Origin: Streptomyces sp. D2-8 | GTDB taxonomy: Bacteria > Actinomycetota > Actinomycetes > Streptomycetales > Streptomycetaceae | Direction of reading: 5' to 3' | Length of the DNA: 64,000 nt | Assembly (NCBI RefSeq): GCF_023184515.1 | Contig: NZ_JAAHBP010000009.1 | Location: forward strand, 1 to 64,000 | Part shown: in pieces, positions 51,104 through 59,413 of the stretch | How positions within the stretch are numbered: position 1 is the stretch's first letter | How the letters are laid out: every line of letters begins with the position of its first letter | Program-made: the position numbers and the translations under genes | Notes under the pieces: generated by a model | The model's input: the letters and a program-made list of their open reading frames with translations, nothing else | What the model was told of the DNA's origin: nothing | The model's database searches: none

Positions 51104-52194
51104 GCCCGCGCGTCATACGGCGGCGGCGCCGTCGCCCCGAGCCGCTGGTGAAGGTGCGGATCCTGCCGCCGAAGCTGCCGCGGCTGCCGCGCGTCCGGCT
51201 GCGCCGCCCGCGCCCGAAGCCGTTCCGCGACCGCAACCCGGTGGTGATCGGCGCCGCCGGCCTGACCACCCTGGCCCTGCTGACGGCCGCCGCGTTCAAC
51301 GCCGACAGCCTGCCGCTGATCGGCGGCGGCGAGACGTACACCGCGGCCTTCTCGGAGGCCGGCGGGCTGAAGCCGGGCGACGAGGTGCGGATCGCCGGGG
51401 TCAAGGTCGGCAAGGTCGAGGAGGTCGACCTGGCCGGCGGCCACGTCGAGGTGACCTTCAAGGTCAAGGACGATCCGGAGTTCGGCACCGGGACCGGCGC
51501 CTCGATCCGGGTGAAGACGATCCTCGGCGCGAAGTACCTCGCCCTGCACCCGAAGGGGCCCGGCCGGCTGGAGCCGGGCAGCGAGATCCCGCTGCGGCGG
51601 ACGGTCTCGGCGTACGACGTCGTGCAGGCGTTCAGCGATCTGACGACCACGACCGAGGAGGTCGACACGCAACGGCTCGCGAAGGCGCTGGAAACCATCT
51701 CGACCACCTTCCAGGACTCGCCCGAGGAGGTACGCGCCTCCATCAAGGGGCTGTCGAGGATCTCCCGGACGGTGGCCTCGCGCGACAAGGCGCTGCGCGG
51801 GCTCCTCGACCACGCGAACGGGGTCACCGGCGTGCTGTCCGACCGCACCGAGGACTTCTCCGCGCTGGTCGGGGACGGCGACAAGCTGTTCAAGGAGATC
51901 AGCAAGCGGCGCACTGCGATCCACAAGCTGCTCAAGAGCTCCGCCGCGCTCGGCATCCAGCTCTCCGGCCTGGTCGAGGACAACCGCGCGGAGATCGGGC
52001 CCGCGCTGAAGGGACTGAACACCTTCGTCAGGATGCTCGAACGCAACCAGGCGAGTCTCGACCGCAGCGTCGCACTGCTCGCCCCGTACGTGCGGGTCTT
52101 CACCAACACCCTGGGCAACGGCCGCTGGTTCGACGCCTACGTCCAGAACCTGGTGGCCGCTCCGGTGGCCCCGCGGACGGGAGGCACGCCATGA
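51100..52194 (+). CDS. mceC: Mce family protein C (MceC)
   Basis: 364 residues. Unusually basic N-terminus (RRRRRRPEPLVKVRIL and RLRRPRPKPFRDR) before the helix VVIGAAGLTTLALLTAAAF, an MCE domain (YTAAFSEAGGLKPGDEVRIAGVKVGKVEEV, GAKYLALHPKG), and a helical tail. The Arg-rich cytoplasmic stretch is likely a positive-inside anchor. ATGA overlap with mceD's start. Confidence 0.93.
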   Translation: MSPRVIRRRRRRPEPLVKVRILPPKLPRLPRVRLRRPRPKPFRDRNPVVIGAAGLTTLALLTAAAFNADSLPLIGGGETYTAAFSEAGGLKPGDEVRIAGVKVGKVEEVDLAGGHVEVTFKVKDDPEFGTGTGASIRVKTILGAKYLALHPKGPGRLEPGSEIPLRRTVSAYDVVQAFSDLTTTTEEVDTQRLAKALETISTTFQDSPEEVRASIKGLSRISRTVASRDKALRGLLDHANGVTGVLSDRTEDFSALVGDGDKLFKEISKRRTAIHKLLKSSAALGIQLSGLVEDNRAEIGPALKGLNTFVRMLERNQASLDRSVALLAPYVRVFTNTLGNGRWFDAYVQNLVAAPVAPRTGGTP

Positions 52195-53321
52195 ACAAGC
52201 GCCTGAAGGCTCTCGCCCTGCTCACCGCGCTCGCGGTCGCCGGCGCGCTCACCGTCGCCCTGTGGCCTCGATCCGGGTCCGTCCGCGTCACGGCGTACTT
52301 CCCGCGCACCGTCGGCATCTACCCCGGCTCGGACGTCCGGGTGCTCGGCGTCCGGATCGGCGAGGTCAGGAAGATCACGCCGGAGGGCGGCCGGGTGCGG
52401 GTCGAGCTGGAGTACGACGAGGGCCGCGAGGTCCCCGCCGAAGCGCAGGCCGCGATCATCAACTCCTCGGTGGTCAGTGACCGTTACGTGCACCTGCTGC
52501 CGGTGTACCGCAAGGGCCCGGTGCTGCGGGACGGCGACGTCATCCCCGAGTCGCGGACCGCCGTACCGGTGGAACTGGACCGGGTCTTCGACAGCCTGCA
52601 CACCACGTCCGAGGCGCTCGGCCCGAAGGGCGCGAACCAGGACGGCTCCCTGGCGCGCCTGCTGGGCGTGAGCGCGGACAACCTCGAAGGGCAGGGCAAG
52701 AACCTGAACCGGACGGTGGAGGACCTCTCCAAGGCGGTCACCACCCTGTCCGACGGCCGCGGCGACCTGTTCGGCACCGTGCGCAACCTCCAGGTCTTCA
52801 CCGCCGCACTGGCGGCCGACGACAAGAGCGTGCGGTCGTTCAACGGCAGCCTCGCCAAGGTGGCCGGTCAGCTGGCCGGGGAGCGCAAGGACCTGGCGGC
52901 GGCGCTGAAGTACCTGGCGGCGGCGCTCGGTGACGTGGCCGACTTCGTGAAGAAGAACAAGAAGGCGCTGGCCTCGGACGTCAAGGGCCTCAGCAAGGTC
53001 ACCAAGGTGCTGGTCACCCAACGGGCCGCGCTGGAGGAGCTGCTGGAGACGGCCCCCACCGGACTGTCCAACCTGCACAACGCCTACAACCCGTCCGCCG
53101 GCACCCTCGACACCCGCAACAACGCGCAAGCGTCGCAGGATCCGGCCGACCTGCTGTGCTCCCTGCTGAGGACGACCGGCGACGAGGGCGGCGAGAACCC
53201 CGACTGCGAGGAGCTGGACAAGCTCTTCGACTCCCTGCCCGAGGTGCCGAAGGCGCCGGCGGTGCCGAGCACGGGCTCGGTCGACCGGACACTCGGCGGA
53301 CTCCTGGAGGCGGACGCATGA
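52191..53321 (+). CDS. mceD: Mce family protein D (MceD)
   Basis: 376 residues. N-terminal helix (LKALALLTALAVAGALTVAL), MCE domain (VTAYFPRTVGIYPGSDVRVLGVRIGEVRKI, SSVVSDRYVHLLPVY), long coiled region with repeating Leu/Lys heptads (VEDLSKAVTTLSDGRGDLF). The C-terminus has two cysteines (DLLCSLLR and ENPDCEELD). Overlaps mceE by 4 bases. Confidence 0.93.
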   Translation: MNKRLKALALLTALAVAGALTVALWPRSGSVRVTAYFPRTVGIYPGSDVRVLGVRIGEVRKITPEGGRVRVELEYDEGREVPAEAQAAIINSSVVSDRYVHLLPVYRKGPVLRDGDVIPESRTAVPVELDRVFDSLHTTSEALGPKGANQDGSLARLLGVSADNLEGQGKNLNRTVEDLSKAVTTLSDGRGDLFGTVRNLQVFTAALAADDKSVRSFNGSLAKVAGQLAGERKDLAAALKYLAAALGDVADFVKKNKKALASDVKGLSKVTKVLVTQRAALEELLETAPTGLSNLHNAYNPSAGTLDTRNNAQASQDPADLLCSLLRTTGDEGGENPDCEELDKLFDSLPEVPKAPAVPSTGSVDRTLGGLLEADA

Positions 53322-54613
53322 GCGGCGGGCGCACGAGAGCCGGGGCGGTCGCGTGGGCGACGGTCGGGACGCTGCTGCTGTCCGGCTGTGAGTTCAACGG
53401 CTGGTACGACGTCCCGCTCCCCGGGGGCGCCGCCGCGGACGGCCGTGCCTACCACGTCACGGTCGAGTTCAGGGACGTGCTCGACCTGGTGCCGCAGTCG
53501 GCGGTCAAGGTCGACAACGTCACCGTCGGCGCCGTCGAGAAGGTGGAACTCGACGGGTGGCACGCGCGCGCACGACTGCGGGTCGCCGACTCGGTGAAGC
53601 TGCCGGGCAACGCGGTCGCCGAGCTGCGGCAGACCAGCATGCTCGGCGAGAAGTACGTGGCCCTGTCCGCCCCGGCCGGCACCGCACCCGCCGGACGGCT
53701 GCGCGACGGCGATCTGATCCCGCTGTCCCGCAGCGGCCGCAACCCGGAGGTCGAGGAGGTGCTGTCCGCTCTGTCCGCGCTCCTGAACGGCGGCGGGGTC
53801 GCCCAGCTCAAGACGATCACCGTGGAGCTGAACAAGGCCCTCGAGGGCCGCGAGAACCGGGTGAAGTCCCTGCTCAAGGAGCTGAACACGTTCCTCGGCG
53901 GCCTGGACGGCCAGCGCGAGGAGATCGTCCGCGCGCTCAAGGGCATCGACCGGTTGGCCAAGCGTCTCGGGAAGGAGAAGAAGACGATCGCCACGGCCGT
54001 CGACACGATGCCGCCCGCGCTGAAGGTCCTCGCCGACCAGCGGCGCGACCTGACGAAGATGCTCACCGCCCTGTCGAAGCTGGGCAAGACCGGCACCAGG
54101 GTCGTCAACGCCTCGCGGGACGACACGGTCGCCAACCTCAAGGCCCTGCGGCCGATCCTGGAGCAGCTCAACAAGGCGGGCGACGACCTGCCGAACTCCC
54201 TCGAACTGCTCACCACCTACCCCTTCCCGCGCAACGCCGTGGACGCGATCAAGGGCGACTACGTCAACCTCCACGTGACCGCCGACCTGGACCTGGCGGG
54301 CGTCTACGGCAACCTCACCGACAAGCCCGGCGGCAAGGACGGCGACTCGGGCAGACCCGAGGCCCCGGACCTGCCCGACCTCCCGGATGTGCCCGACGTT
54401 CCCGATGTGCCCGGTCTGCCCTCCCCGACGGCCCTGCCGGACGCACCGGACGCGCCGGACACGCCCGTCGAACCCCCGGCGCCCCGGGACTCCGACCCGC
54501 TGTGCCCACCGGTGTGCACAGCGGCCCACGGACCCATGCCCGACTCGCGCCGCCTCCCGCCGGGGATCGACCTCGCGCTCGCGGAGCTCATGCTGAAGGG
54601 GATGCAGCCGTGA
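53318..54613 (+). CDS. mceE: Mce family lipoprotein (MceE)
   Basis: 431 residues. Lipobox LLLSGC at about 19-24, with the lipid-bearing Cys24, as expected for the E position of mce operons. MCE domain at about 45-125 (YHVTVEFRDVLDLVPQSAVKVDNVTVG, MLGEKYVALSAP). After the helical part the C-terminal 80 residues are a Pro/Asp-rich repeat segment (PDLPDLPDVPDVPDVPGLP) of the same style as the tail of the sigma-like protein at 45002. Ends LPPGIDLALAELMLKGM. Confidence 0.93.
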   Translation: MSGGRTRAGAVAWATVGTLLLSGCEFNGWYDVPLPGGAAADGRAYHVTVEFRDVLDLVPQSAVKVDNVTVGAVEKVELDGWHARARLRVADSVKLPGNAVAELRQTSMLGEKYVALSAPAGTAPAGRLRDGDLIPLSRSGRNPEVEEVLSALSALLNGGGVAQLKTITVELNKALEGRENRVKSLLKELNTFLGGLDGQREEIVRALKGIDRLAKRLGKEKKTIATAVDTMPPALKVLADQRRDLTKMLTALSKLGKTGTRVVNASRDDTVANLKALRPILEQLNKAGDDLPNSLELLTTYPFPRNAVDAIKGDYVNLHVTADLDLAGVYGNLTDKPGGKDGDSGRPEAPDLPDLPDVPDVPDVPGLPSPTALPDAPDAPDTPVEPPAPRDSDPLCPPVCTAAHGPMPDSRRLPPGIDLALAELMLKGMQP

Positions 54614-55887
54614 TCACACGTACGGTCAAGGCCCAGCTGCTCGCCTTCGCCGCCGTCACCGCCGTGGGGGTGTCGTACGTCGGCGCCGAGTACACGGGCC
54701 TGGTGGACGGCCTCCTCGACCGCGGCTACACCGTGCGGGCCGACTTCGCCGACTCCGGCGGCATCTTCAGCGGCGCGGAGGTCACCTACCGCGGGGTGCC
54801 GGTGGGCCGGGTCGGCGCTCTGCGGCTGACCGGCTCCGAGGGTGTCTCGGTGGCCCTGGAGATCGAGGACGGCGCGCCGCGCATCCCGGCGGACACGCTG
54901 GCGGTGGTGGCGAACCGCTCGGCGGTGGGCGAGCAGTACGTCGACCTGCAGCCGCGCCGCTCGGGCGGCCCGTACCTGCTGGACGGCAGCGCGATCCCGC
55001 GCGAGGACACCCGGGTGCCGCTGCCCGTCACGGACATGGTCGTCAGCCTCGACCGGCTCGTCACCTCGGTCGGCAAGAAGGACCTGCGCATCACCGTCGA
55101 CGAACTGGGCGAGGCCTTCTCCGGCACCGGGCCTCATCTGAGCCGGCTGGTGGACTCGGGCAACGCGCTCGTCGAGTCGGCCTCCGACTCGCTCCCGGAG
55201 ACGGTCTCGCTGATCGAGGACTCGCGGAAGGTGCTCAAGACGCAGGCCGACCAGGGCTCGTCCATCAAGTCGTTCTCCCGCGATCTGGCGGCGCTCACCG
55301 CGGAGTTGAAGTCGAGCGACGGGGACCTGCGCCGGCTGATCGGCAATTCGGTGCCGGCCGGTCAGGAGGTCAACTCGCTGCTGCGGTCCACCCGGCCGCA
55401 TCTGCCGGTCCTGCTGGCCAACCTCATCAGCGGCGGCCAGGTCACCGTGGCCCGGCTGCCCGGCGTGGAGCAGGCCCTGGTCACCTTCCCGGTGGTGGTC
55501 GCGGGCAGCCACACCGTCATCCCCGGTGACGGCACCACCCACTTCGGCCTCGTCCTCAACGCCGACGACCCGCCGCCGTGCACCCAGGGGTACGACACGC
55601 GGCGGCGCGACCCCGCCGACACCGGCACGCGCGCGGCGAACACCGACGCGCGCTGCACGGCGCCGCGCGGCGGCGGCACCTCGGTGCGCGGTGCGCAGAA
55701 CGCCCCCGGCGCGTCCGGCCGTTCCGGCGGTGCCGGCCCGGCCGCGTTCGTCGCCCCGTACGACCCGGAGACCGGTACGGCAACCGGCCCGGACGGAACG
55801 CCCGTCGAGATCGGCTCGACGGGCGGCGAACAGAGCGTGTTCGGAAAGGACTCGTGGCAATGGCTGCTCGTCGGACCGATGGCATGA
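54610..55887 (+). CDS. mceF: Mce family protein F (MceF)
   Basis: 425 residues. N-terminal helix (KAQLLAFAAVTAVGVSYVGAEY), MCE domain (YTVRADFADSGGIFSGAEVTYRGVPVGRVGAL, ANRSAVGEQYVDLQP) and a helical region. The C-terminus is Gly/Asn/Ser-rich (NAPGASGRSGGAGPAAF) and ends WQWLLVGPMA. GTG at 54610 overlaps the mceE stop (GTGA). The stop overlaps the next gene (ATGA at 55884). Confidence 0.92.
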   Translation: MITRTVKAQLLAFAAVTAVGVSYVGAEYTGLVDGLLDRGYTVRADFADSGGIFSGAEVTYRGVPVGRVGALRLTGSEGVSVALEIEDGAPRIPADTLAVVANRSAVGEQYVDLQPRRSGGPYLLDGSAIPREDTRVPLPVTDMVVSLDRLVTSVGKKDLRITVDELGEAFSGTGPHLSRLVDSGNALVESASDSLPETVSLIEDSRKVLKTQADQGSSIKSFSRDLAALTAELKSSDGDLRRLIGNSVPAGQEVNSLLRSTRPHLPVLLANLISGGQVTVARLPGVEQALVTFPVVVAGSHTVIPGDGTTHFGLVLNADDPPPCTQGYDTRRRDPADTGTRAANTDARCTAPRGGGTSVRGAQNAPGASGRSGGAGPAAFVAPYDPETGTATGPDGTPVEIGSTGGEQSVFGKDSWQWLLVGPMA

Positions 55888-56477
55888 GCGGGGGCCTCCT
55901 CCCGCTGATAGGCGGCTCCCTCACCTCGGCGCTGCGACCGCTGCGGCGGCTGGCCGCCGGACGGGCGGACAGCGGCCGCCGCACCGGGCGGTCCGCCGGG
56001 CGCCGCAGGGCCCGGTCGGCGGGACTCGTCGCCGCGACGGCCCTGACGACGGTGCTCGCGGTCTGGCTCGGCTTCCAGACGATCGAGCAGCGCGCGGCGG
56101 AGCAGCGGCGCCAGGAGATCCTGGCGGCGGCCCGGCAGTCGGCGCTGAACTTCACCTCGCTCGACTACCGGCACTACGACCGGGACAGCGAGAACGTGCT
56201 GAAGGGCGCGACCGGCGACTTCAAGAAGCAGTTCGCCGCGCAGACCGCGCAGTTGACCAAGCTCGTCGCCGGGAACAAGTCGGTGTCCGAGGGGCAGGTC
56301 CTCGAAGCGGGCATCGTGCGGTCCGACGCGCGTTCGGCGCGGGTGCTGGTCGTCGCCGACAGCAAGGTGACCAACACCGCCGTGCCGGACGGGGAGGCGC
56401 GCACCTACCGGCTGCAACTCGACCTCGTGCACCAGGGCGGCCGCTGGCTGACCTCCGACGTCGAGTTCGTCGGCTGA
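55884..56477 (+). CDS. Mce-associated membrane protein 1
   Basis: 197 residues. One helix at about 50-65 (SAGLVAATALTTVLAVWLG), then an outer domain with SALNFTSLDYRHYDRDSENVLKGATGDFKKQF, the hallmark of Mce-associated (Mam) proteins found behind mce operons. It likely stabilises the transporter. ATG 55884 overlaps the mceF stop; an ATG at 55860 inside mceF is less likely. Confidence 0.88.
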   Translation: MSGGLLPLIGGSLTSALRPLRRLAAGRADSGRRTGRSAGRRRARSAGLVAATALTTVLAVWLGFQTIEQRAAEQRRQEILAAARQSALNFTSLDYRHYDRDSENVLKGATGDFKKQFAAQTAQLTKLVAGNKSVSEGQVLEAGIVRSDARSARVLVVADSKVTNTAVPDGEARTYRLQLDLVHQGGRWLTSDVEFVG

Positions 56478-56519
56478 CCACCCGTACCACCCCCCGTACC
56501 GCCTGTGAGGAGAAAGACC

Positions 56520-57314
56520 GTGGCGAACCCGACCTCCCGCGTCCGCGGCGCCGGTTCCCCCGCCCGCCGCACCATGACCGCGGCGGCCCGCGCGGCGGCC
56601 AAGCGCGCCCGGCACCCGGAACATCCCGAGCACGGCGGGAGTGCCGTCTCGTCCCCGGCGGACGAGGCACCGCCGCTTCGGACGGAGGAGCCCGACTCCG
56701 GGCGCACGGTGCTCGTCGACGCGCCGGACGGCGCCTGGGACGACCCGCCGGAGCCGTCGCCCGAGGCCGCCGAGGAGGAGCCGCGGGAGAGCACGCGCGT
56801 GCGGCGGTTCCCGCGCGGGAGGCTGCTCACCGCCGTGTCGGCCGTCCTGCTCGTGGCGGGTCTGGTCGGCGCCGCCGTGCTCGGCTGGCAGTACCGGGAG
56901 GGGCAGCGCGCGGACCGGGCCCGGGGGGAGGCGCTCACCGCCGCTCGGAAGGCGGCGCCGGTCGTGCTGTCGTACGACTACCGGCGCCTGGACCGCGACT
57001 TCGCCCGGGCGCGCACGCATCTGACCGGCGACTTCCGCGACGAGTACGGCAGGACCACGAAGACGGTGGTCGGGCCGACGGCCCGTAAGTACCACGGGGT
57101 GGTGAAGGCGGCGGTCGTGGAGCCGGCGGGCGGTGGCGCCCCGGCGGCCTCCGTCGTGTCGGCCTCCCCGGACCGGGCGGTCGTGCTGCTCTTCGTCAAC
57201 CAGGTCACCAGGAGTACCCAGGTCACGGGGTCCCGGGTGGACCTGAACCGGGTGCGGATGACGCTCACCCGTGCCTCCGGGGGCTGGAAGGTGAGCGGCG
57301 TCGACGCGCTCTGA
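56520..57314 (+). CDS. Mce-associated membrane protein 2
   Basis: 264 residues. A disordered N-terminal 100 residues (Ala/Pro/Glu-rich), a helix (RLLTAVSAVLLVAGLVGAAVLGWQY) and an outer domain with VLSYDYRRLDRDFARARTHLTGDFRDEYGR, homologous in pattern to the preceding Mce-associated protein (YDYRRLDRDF versus LDYRHYDRDS). GTG 56520 with AGGAGAA. Last gene of the mce operon, closed by a strong terminator. Confidence 0.88.
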   Translation: MANPTSRVRGAGSPARRTMTAAARAAAKRARHPEHPEHGGSAVSSPADEAPPLRTEEPDSGRTVLVDAPDGAWDDPPEPSPEAAEEEPRESTRVRRFPRGRLLTAVSAVLLVAGLVGAAVLGWQYREGQRADRARGEALTAARKAAPVVLSYDYRRLDRDFARARTHLTGDFRDEYGRTTKTVVGPTARKYHGVVKAAVVEPAGGGAPAASVVSASPDRAVVLLFVNQVTRSTQVTGSRVDLNRVRMTLTRASGGWKVSGVDAL

Positions 57315-57328
57315 ACCTCCTCCGCCCC

Positions 57329-57362
57329 AGCGCCCCCGCGCCTCCGCGCGGGGGCGCTTTTT
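57329..57362 (+). terminator. Strong intrinsic terminator of the mce operon
   Basis: Arms 57329-57341 and 57346-57358 make a perfect 13-bp G+C stem with a 4-base loop, followed by TTTTT (57358-57362). Textbook rho-independent structure 15 bases after the stop. Confidence 0.95.
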
Positions 57363-57402
57363 CGCGGTCGCTCTTGACAGTCCTTCCCGGCCACAGGCAA
57401 TC

Positions 57403-57438
57403 TTCCAGTAAGCAGAAAGCAACTTCCGTATTACGGAA
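57403..57438. promoter_or_regulatory. Tandem AllR-type sites upstream of hyi
   Basis: TTCCAGTAAGCAGAA (57403-57417) and TTCCGTATTACGGAA (57424-57438, perfect arms) have centres 21 bp apart. The weaker site is upstream and the strong one is 26 bases before the hyi start, the same order relative to transcription as at allB. Confidence 0.75.
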
Positions 57439-57464
57439 AATCCAGGAAGGGAGCGCCGAGCCCG

Positions 57465-58286
57465 ATGGGATTCGCAGACCAGCGCTTCAACGTCAACCTG
57501 TCGATCCTCTTCACGGAGCTCCCGCTCCTGGAGCGCCCCGCGGCCGCCGCCTCGGCGGGCTTCACCGCGGTCGAGCTGTGGTGGCCCTGGGTCGACTCTC
57601 CCGCCCCTGAGCGGTCCGAGCTCGACGCCCTGAAGCGCGCGATCGAGGACGCCGGCGTCCGGCTCACCGGCCTGAACTTCTACGCCGGGCAGCTCCCGGG
57701 CCCGGACCGCGGCGCCCTGTCGATTCCCGGCGAGGAGTCGGAGCGGTTCCGCGCCAACATCGACGTGGCCGCCGACTTCGCCGCCTCGCTGGGCTGCACG
57801 GCGCTCAACGCGCTGTACGGCAACCGCGTCGAGGGCGTGGACCCGGCCGAGCAGGACGCGCTCGCCCTGGAGAACCTGACCCTCGCGGCCCGGGCCGCCG
57901 ACCGGATCGGCGCGATCCTGCTGATCGAGGCGCTGAACCGGCCCGAGTCCCCGCTGTACCCGCTGGTGTCGGCCCCGGCGGCCGTGGCCGTCGTCGACCG
58001 GGTGAACGAGGCGACGGGGCTGGGCAACGCCCGCTTCCTCATGGACCTCTACCACCTGTCCATGAACGGCGAGGACCTCCCGTCGGTGATCGAACGGTTC
58101 GCCTCGAAGACGGGCCACGTGCAGATCGCCGACAACCCGGGCCGCGGCGCCCCCGGGACGGGCTCGCTGCCCCTCGAAGACCTCCTCGACCAGCTGAACA
58201 AGGCGGGTTACGACGGCTGGGTCGGCCTCGAGTACAAGCCGGGCGACCGCCCGAGCACCGAGGCCTTCGACTGGCTGCCCCGCTGA
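57465..58286 (+). CDS. hyi: Hydroxypyruvate isomerase
   Basis: 273 residues, a TIM-barrel xylose isomerase-like protein. FNVNLSILFTELPLLERPAAAASAGF, INALNRPESPLYPL-type ILLIEALNRPESPLYPLV, and FLMDLYHLSMNGEDL with the metal-binding Asp/His match Hyi. It interconverts hydroxypyruvate and tartronate semialdehyde, the product of glyoxylate carboligase. ATG 57465. Followed after 25 bases by the reductase. Confidence 0.94.
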   Translation: MGFADQRFNVNLSILFTELPLLERPAAAASAGFTAVELWWPWVDSPAPERSELDALKRAIEDAGVRLTGLNFYAGQLPGPDRGALSIPGEESERFRANIDVAADFAASLGCTALNALYGNRVEGVDPAEQDALALENLTLAARAADRIGAILLIEALNRPESPLYPLVSAPAAVAVVDRVNEATGLGNARFLMDLYHLSMNGEDLPSVIERFASKTGHVQIADNPGRGAPGTGSLPLEDLLDQLNKAGYDGWVGLEYKPGDRPSTEAFDWLPR

Positions 58287-58311
58287 CCCCCGCACCGAAA
58301 GGCACCCCATC

Positions 58312-59205
58312 ATGAGCAACGCACTTCCCAAGGTCGCGTGGATCGGCCTCGGCATCATGGGCTCCCCCATGTCCGAGAACCTGATCAAGGCGGGTTACCC
58401 GGTCACCGGTTACACGCTGGAGCAGGACAAGCTGGACCGCCTGGCCGCCGCCGGTGGCACCGCGGCCGGTTCGATCGCCGAGGCCGTGAAGGACGCCGAC
58501 GTCGTCATCACGATGGTCCCGGCCTCCCCGCAGGTCGAGGCCATCGCCTACGGCCCGGACGGCATCCTGGAGAACGCCAAGTCCGGCGCGCTGCTGATCG
58601 ACATGTCCTCCATCACCCCGCAGACCTCCGTCGACCTGGCGAAGGCGGCGAAGGACAAGTGCATCCGCGTCCTGGACGCCCCGGTGTCCGGCGGCGAGGC
58701 CGGTGCCATCGAGGCCGTACTGTCGATCATGGTCGGCGGCGAGCAGGCCGACTTCGACACCGCGAAGCCGATCCTCGACGCGCTCGGCAAGACCATCGTG
58801 CTGTGCGGCCCGCACGGCTCGGGCCAGACCGTGAAGGCCGCCAACCAGCTGATCGTCGCCGTGAACATCCAGGCGTGCGCCGAGGCCGTGGTCTTCCTGG
58901 AGAAGTCCGGCGTCGACCTGAAGGCCGCCCTGGACGTCCTCAACGGCGGGCTCGCCGGCTCGACCGTGCTGACCCGCAAGAAGGACAACTTCCTCGGCCG
59001 GGACTTCAAGCCGGGCTTCCGGATCGACCTGCACCACAAGGACATGGGCATCGTCACGGACGCCGCCCGCAGTGTCGGCGCGGCCCTGCCCGTCGGTGCC
59101 GTGGTCGCCCAGCTGGTCGCGAGCCTGTGTGCGCAGGGTGACGGCGGCCTGGACCACTCGGCGCTGCTGCGGGCCGTGGAGCGGCTCTCCGGCGCGCGGC
59201 TCTGA
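58312..59205 (+). CDS. glxR: 2-hydroxy-3-oxopropionate (tartronate semialdehyde) reductase
   Basis: 297 residues, beta-hydroxyacid dehydrogenase. N-terminal Rossmann signature WIGLGIMGSPMSENLIKAGY, substrate-binding DAPVSGGEAGA and catalytic Lys in GQTVKAANQLI; DFKPGFRIDLHHKDMGI is the C-terminal family segment. It reduces tartronate semialdehyde to glycerate. Same operon as hyi, ATG 58312. Confidence 0.95.
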   Translation: MSNALPKVAWIGLGIMGSPMSENLIKAGYPVTGYTLEQDKLDRLAAAGGTAAGSIAEAVKDADVVITMVPASPQVEAIAYGPDGILENAKSGALLIDMSSITPQTSVDLAKAAKDKCIRVLDAPVSGGEAGAIEAVLSIMVGGEQADFDTAKPILDALGKTIVLCGPHGSGQTVKAANQLIVAVNIQACAEAVVFLEKSGVDLKAALDVLNGGLAGSTVLTRKKDNFLGRDFKPGFRIDLHHKDMGIVTDAARSVGAALPVGAVVAQLVASLCAQGDGGLDHSALLRAVERLSGARL

Positions 59206-59244
59206 CGCCGTCCCGACCCTCGTAACCCCGGGGGTCCACAGACC

Positions 59245-59303
59245 CCGGGCGGCGCCGCCGCTGACACCTGTCCTGTCGCGCCCAAAGCGGCGGCGCCGCC
59301 CGG
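59245..59303 (+). terminator. Long-stem hairpin between glxR and catalase
   Basis: Arms 59245-59262 and 59286-59303 are a perfect 18-bp repeat with a 23-base loop. It should end the hyi-glxR transcript and insulate the catalase promoter just downstream. Confidence 0.75.
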
Positions 59304-59323
59304 AACCAGTCATGCCCACCGCT

Positions 59324-59338
59324 TCAACAAACTGTTGA
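59324..59338. promoter_or_regulatory. Second-type palindrome at the catalase promoter
   Basis: TCAACAAACTGTTGA: perfect 6-bp arms TCAACA/TGTTGA with a 3-base centre, like the element before uraD (42997). It lies 76 bases before the catalase start. Confidence 0.75.
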
Positions 59339-59362
59339 CGCTTCGATCACCCCGACCCTAGG

Positions 59363-59390
59363 CTCCACAAAGCGGAAAGATATTTCCGCT
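59363..59390. promoter_or_regulatory. AllR-type sites at the catalase promoter
   Basis: CTCCACAAAGCGGAA (59363-59377) fits TTCC(G/A)-N5-CGGAA with one arm weak; a TTCCG half-site starts at 59384, giving CGGAA, 6 bases, TTCCG as in the other tandem sites (21-bp register). The second site's far arm (CTCTC) is poor. Confidence 0.5.
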
Positions 59391-59413
59391 GCCCTCTCGT
59401 ACGGAAGGTCACG

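Noticed and set aside
46271..57314. Sterol import as the function of the Mce operon
   Set aside because: No cholesterol-degradation genes, KstR-like regulator or sterol enzymes are in the window; substrate cannot be inferred.
55362..58388. 1008-residue minus-strand frame opposite mceF, Mce-associated and hyi genes
   Set aside because: It crosses a strong terminator and three recognisable plus-strand genes; its translation is Gly/Arg/Val-rich without motif.
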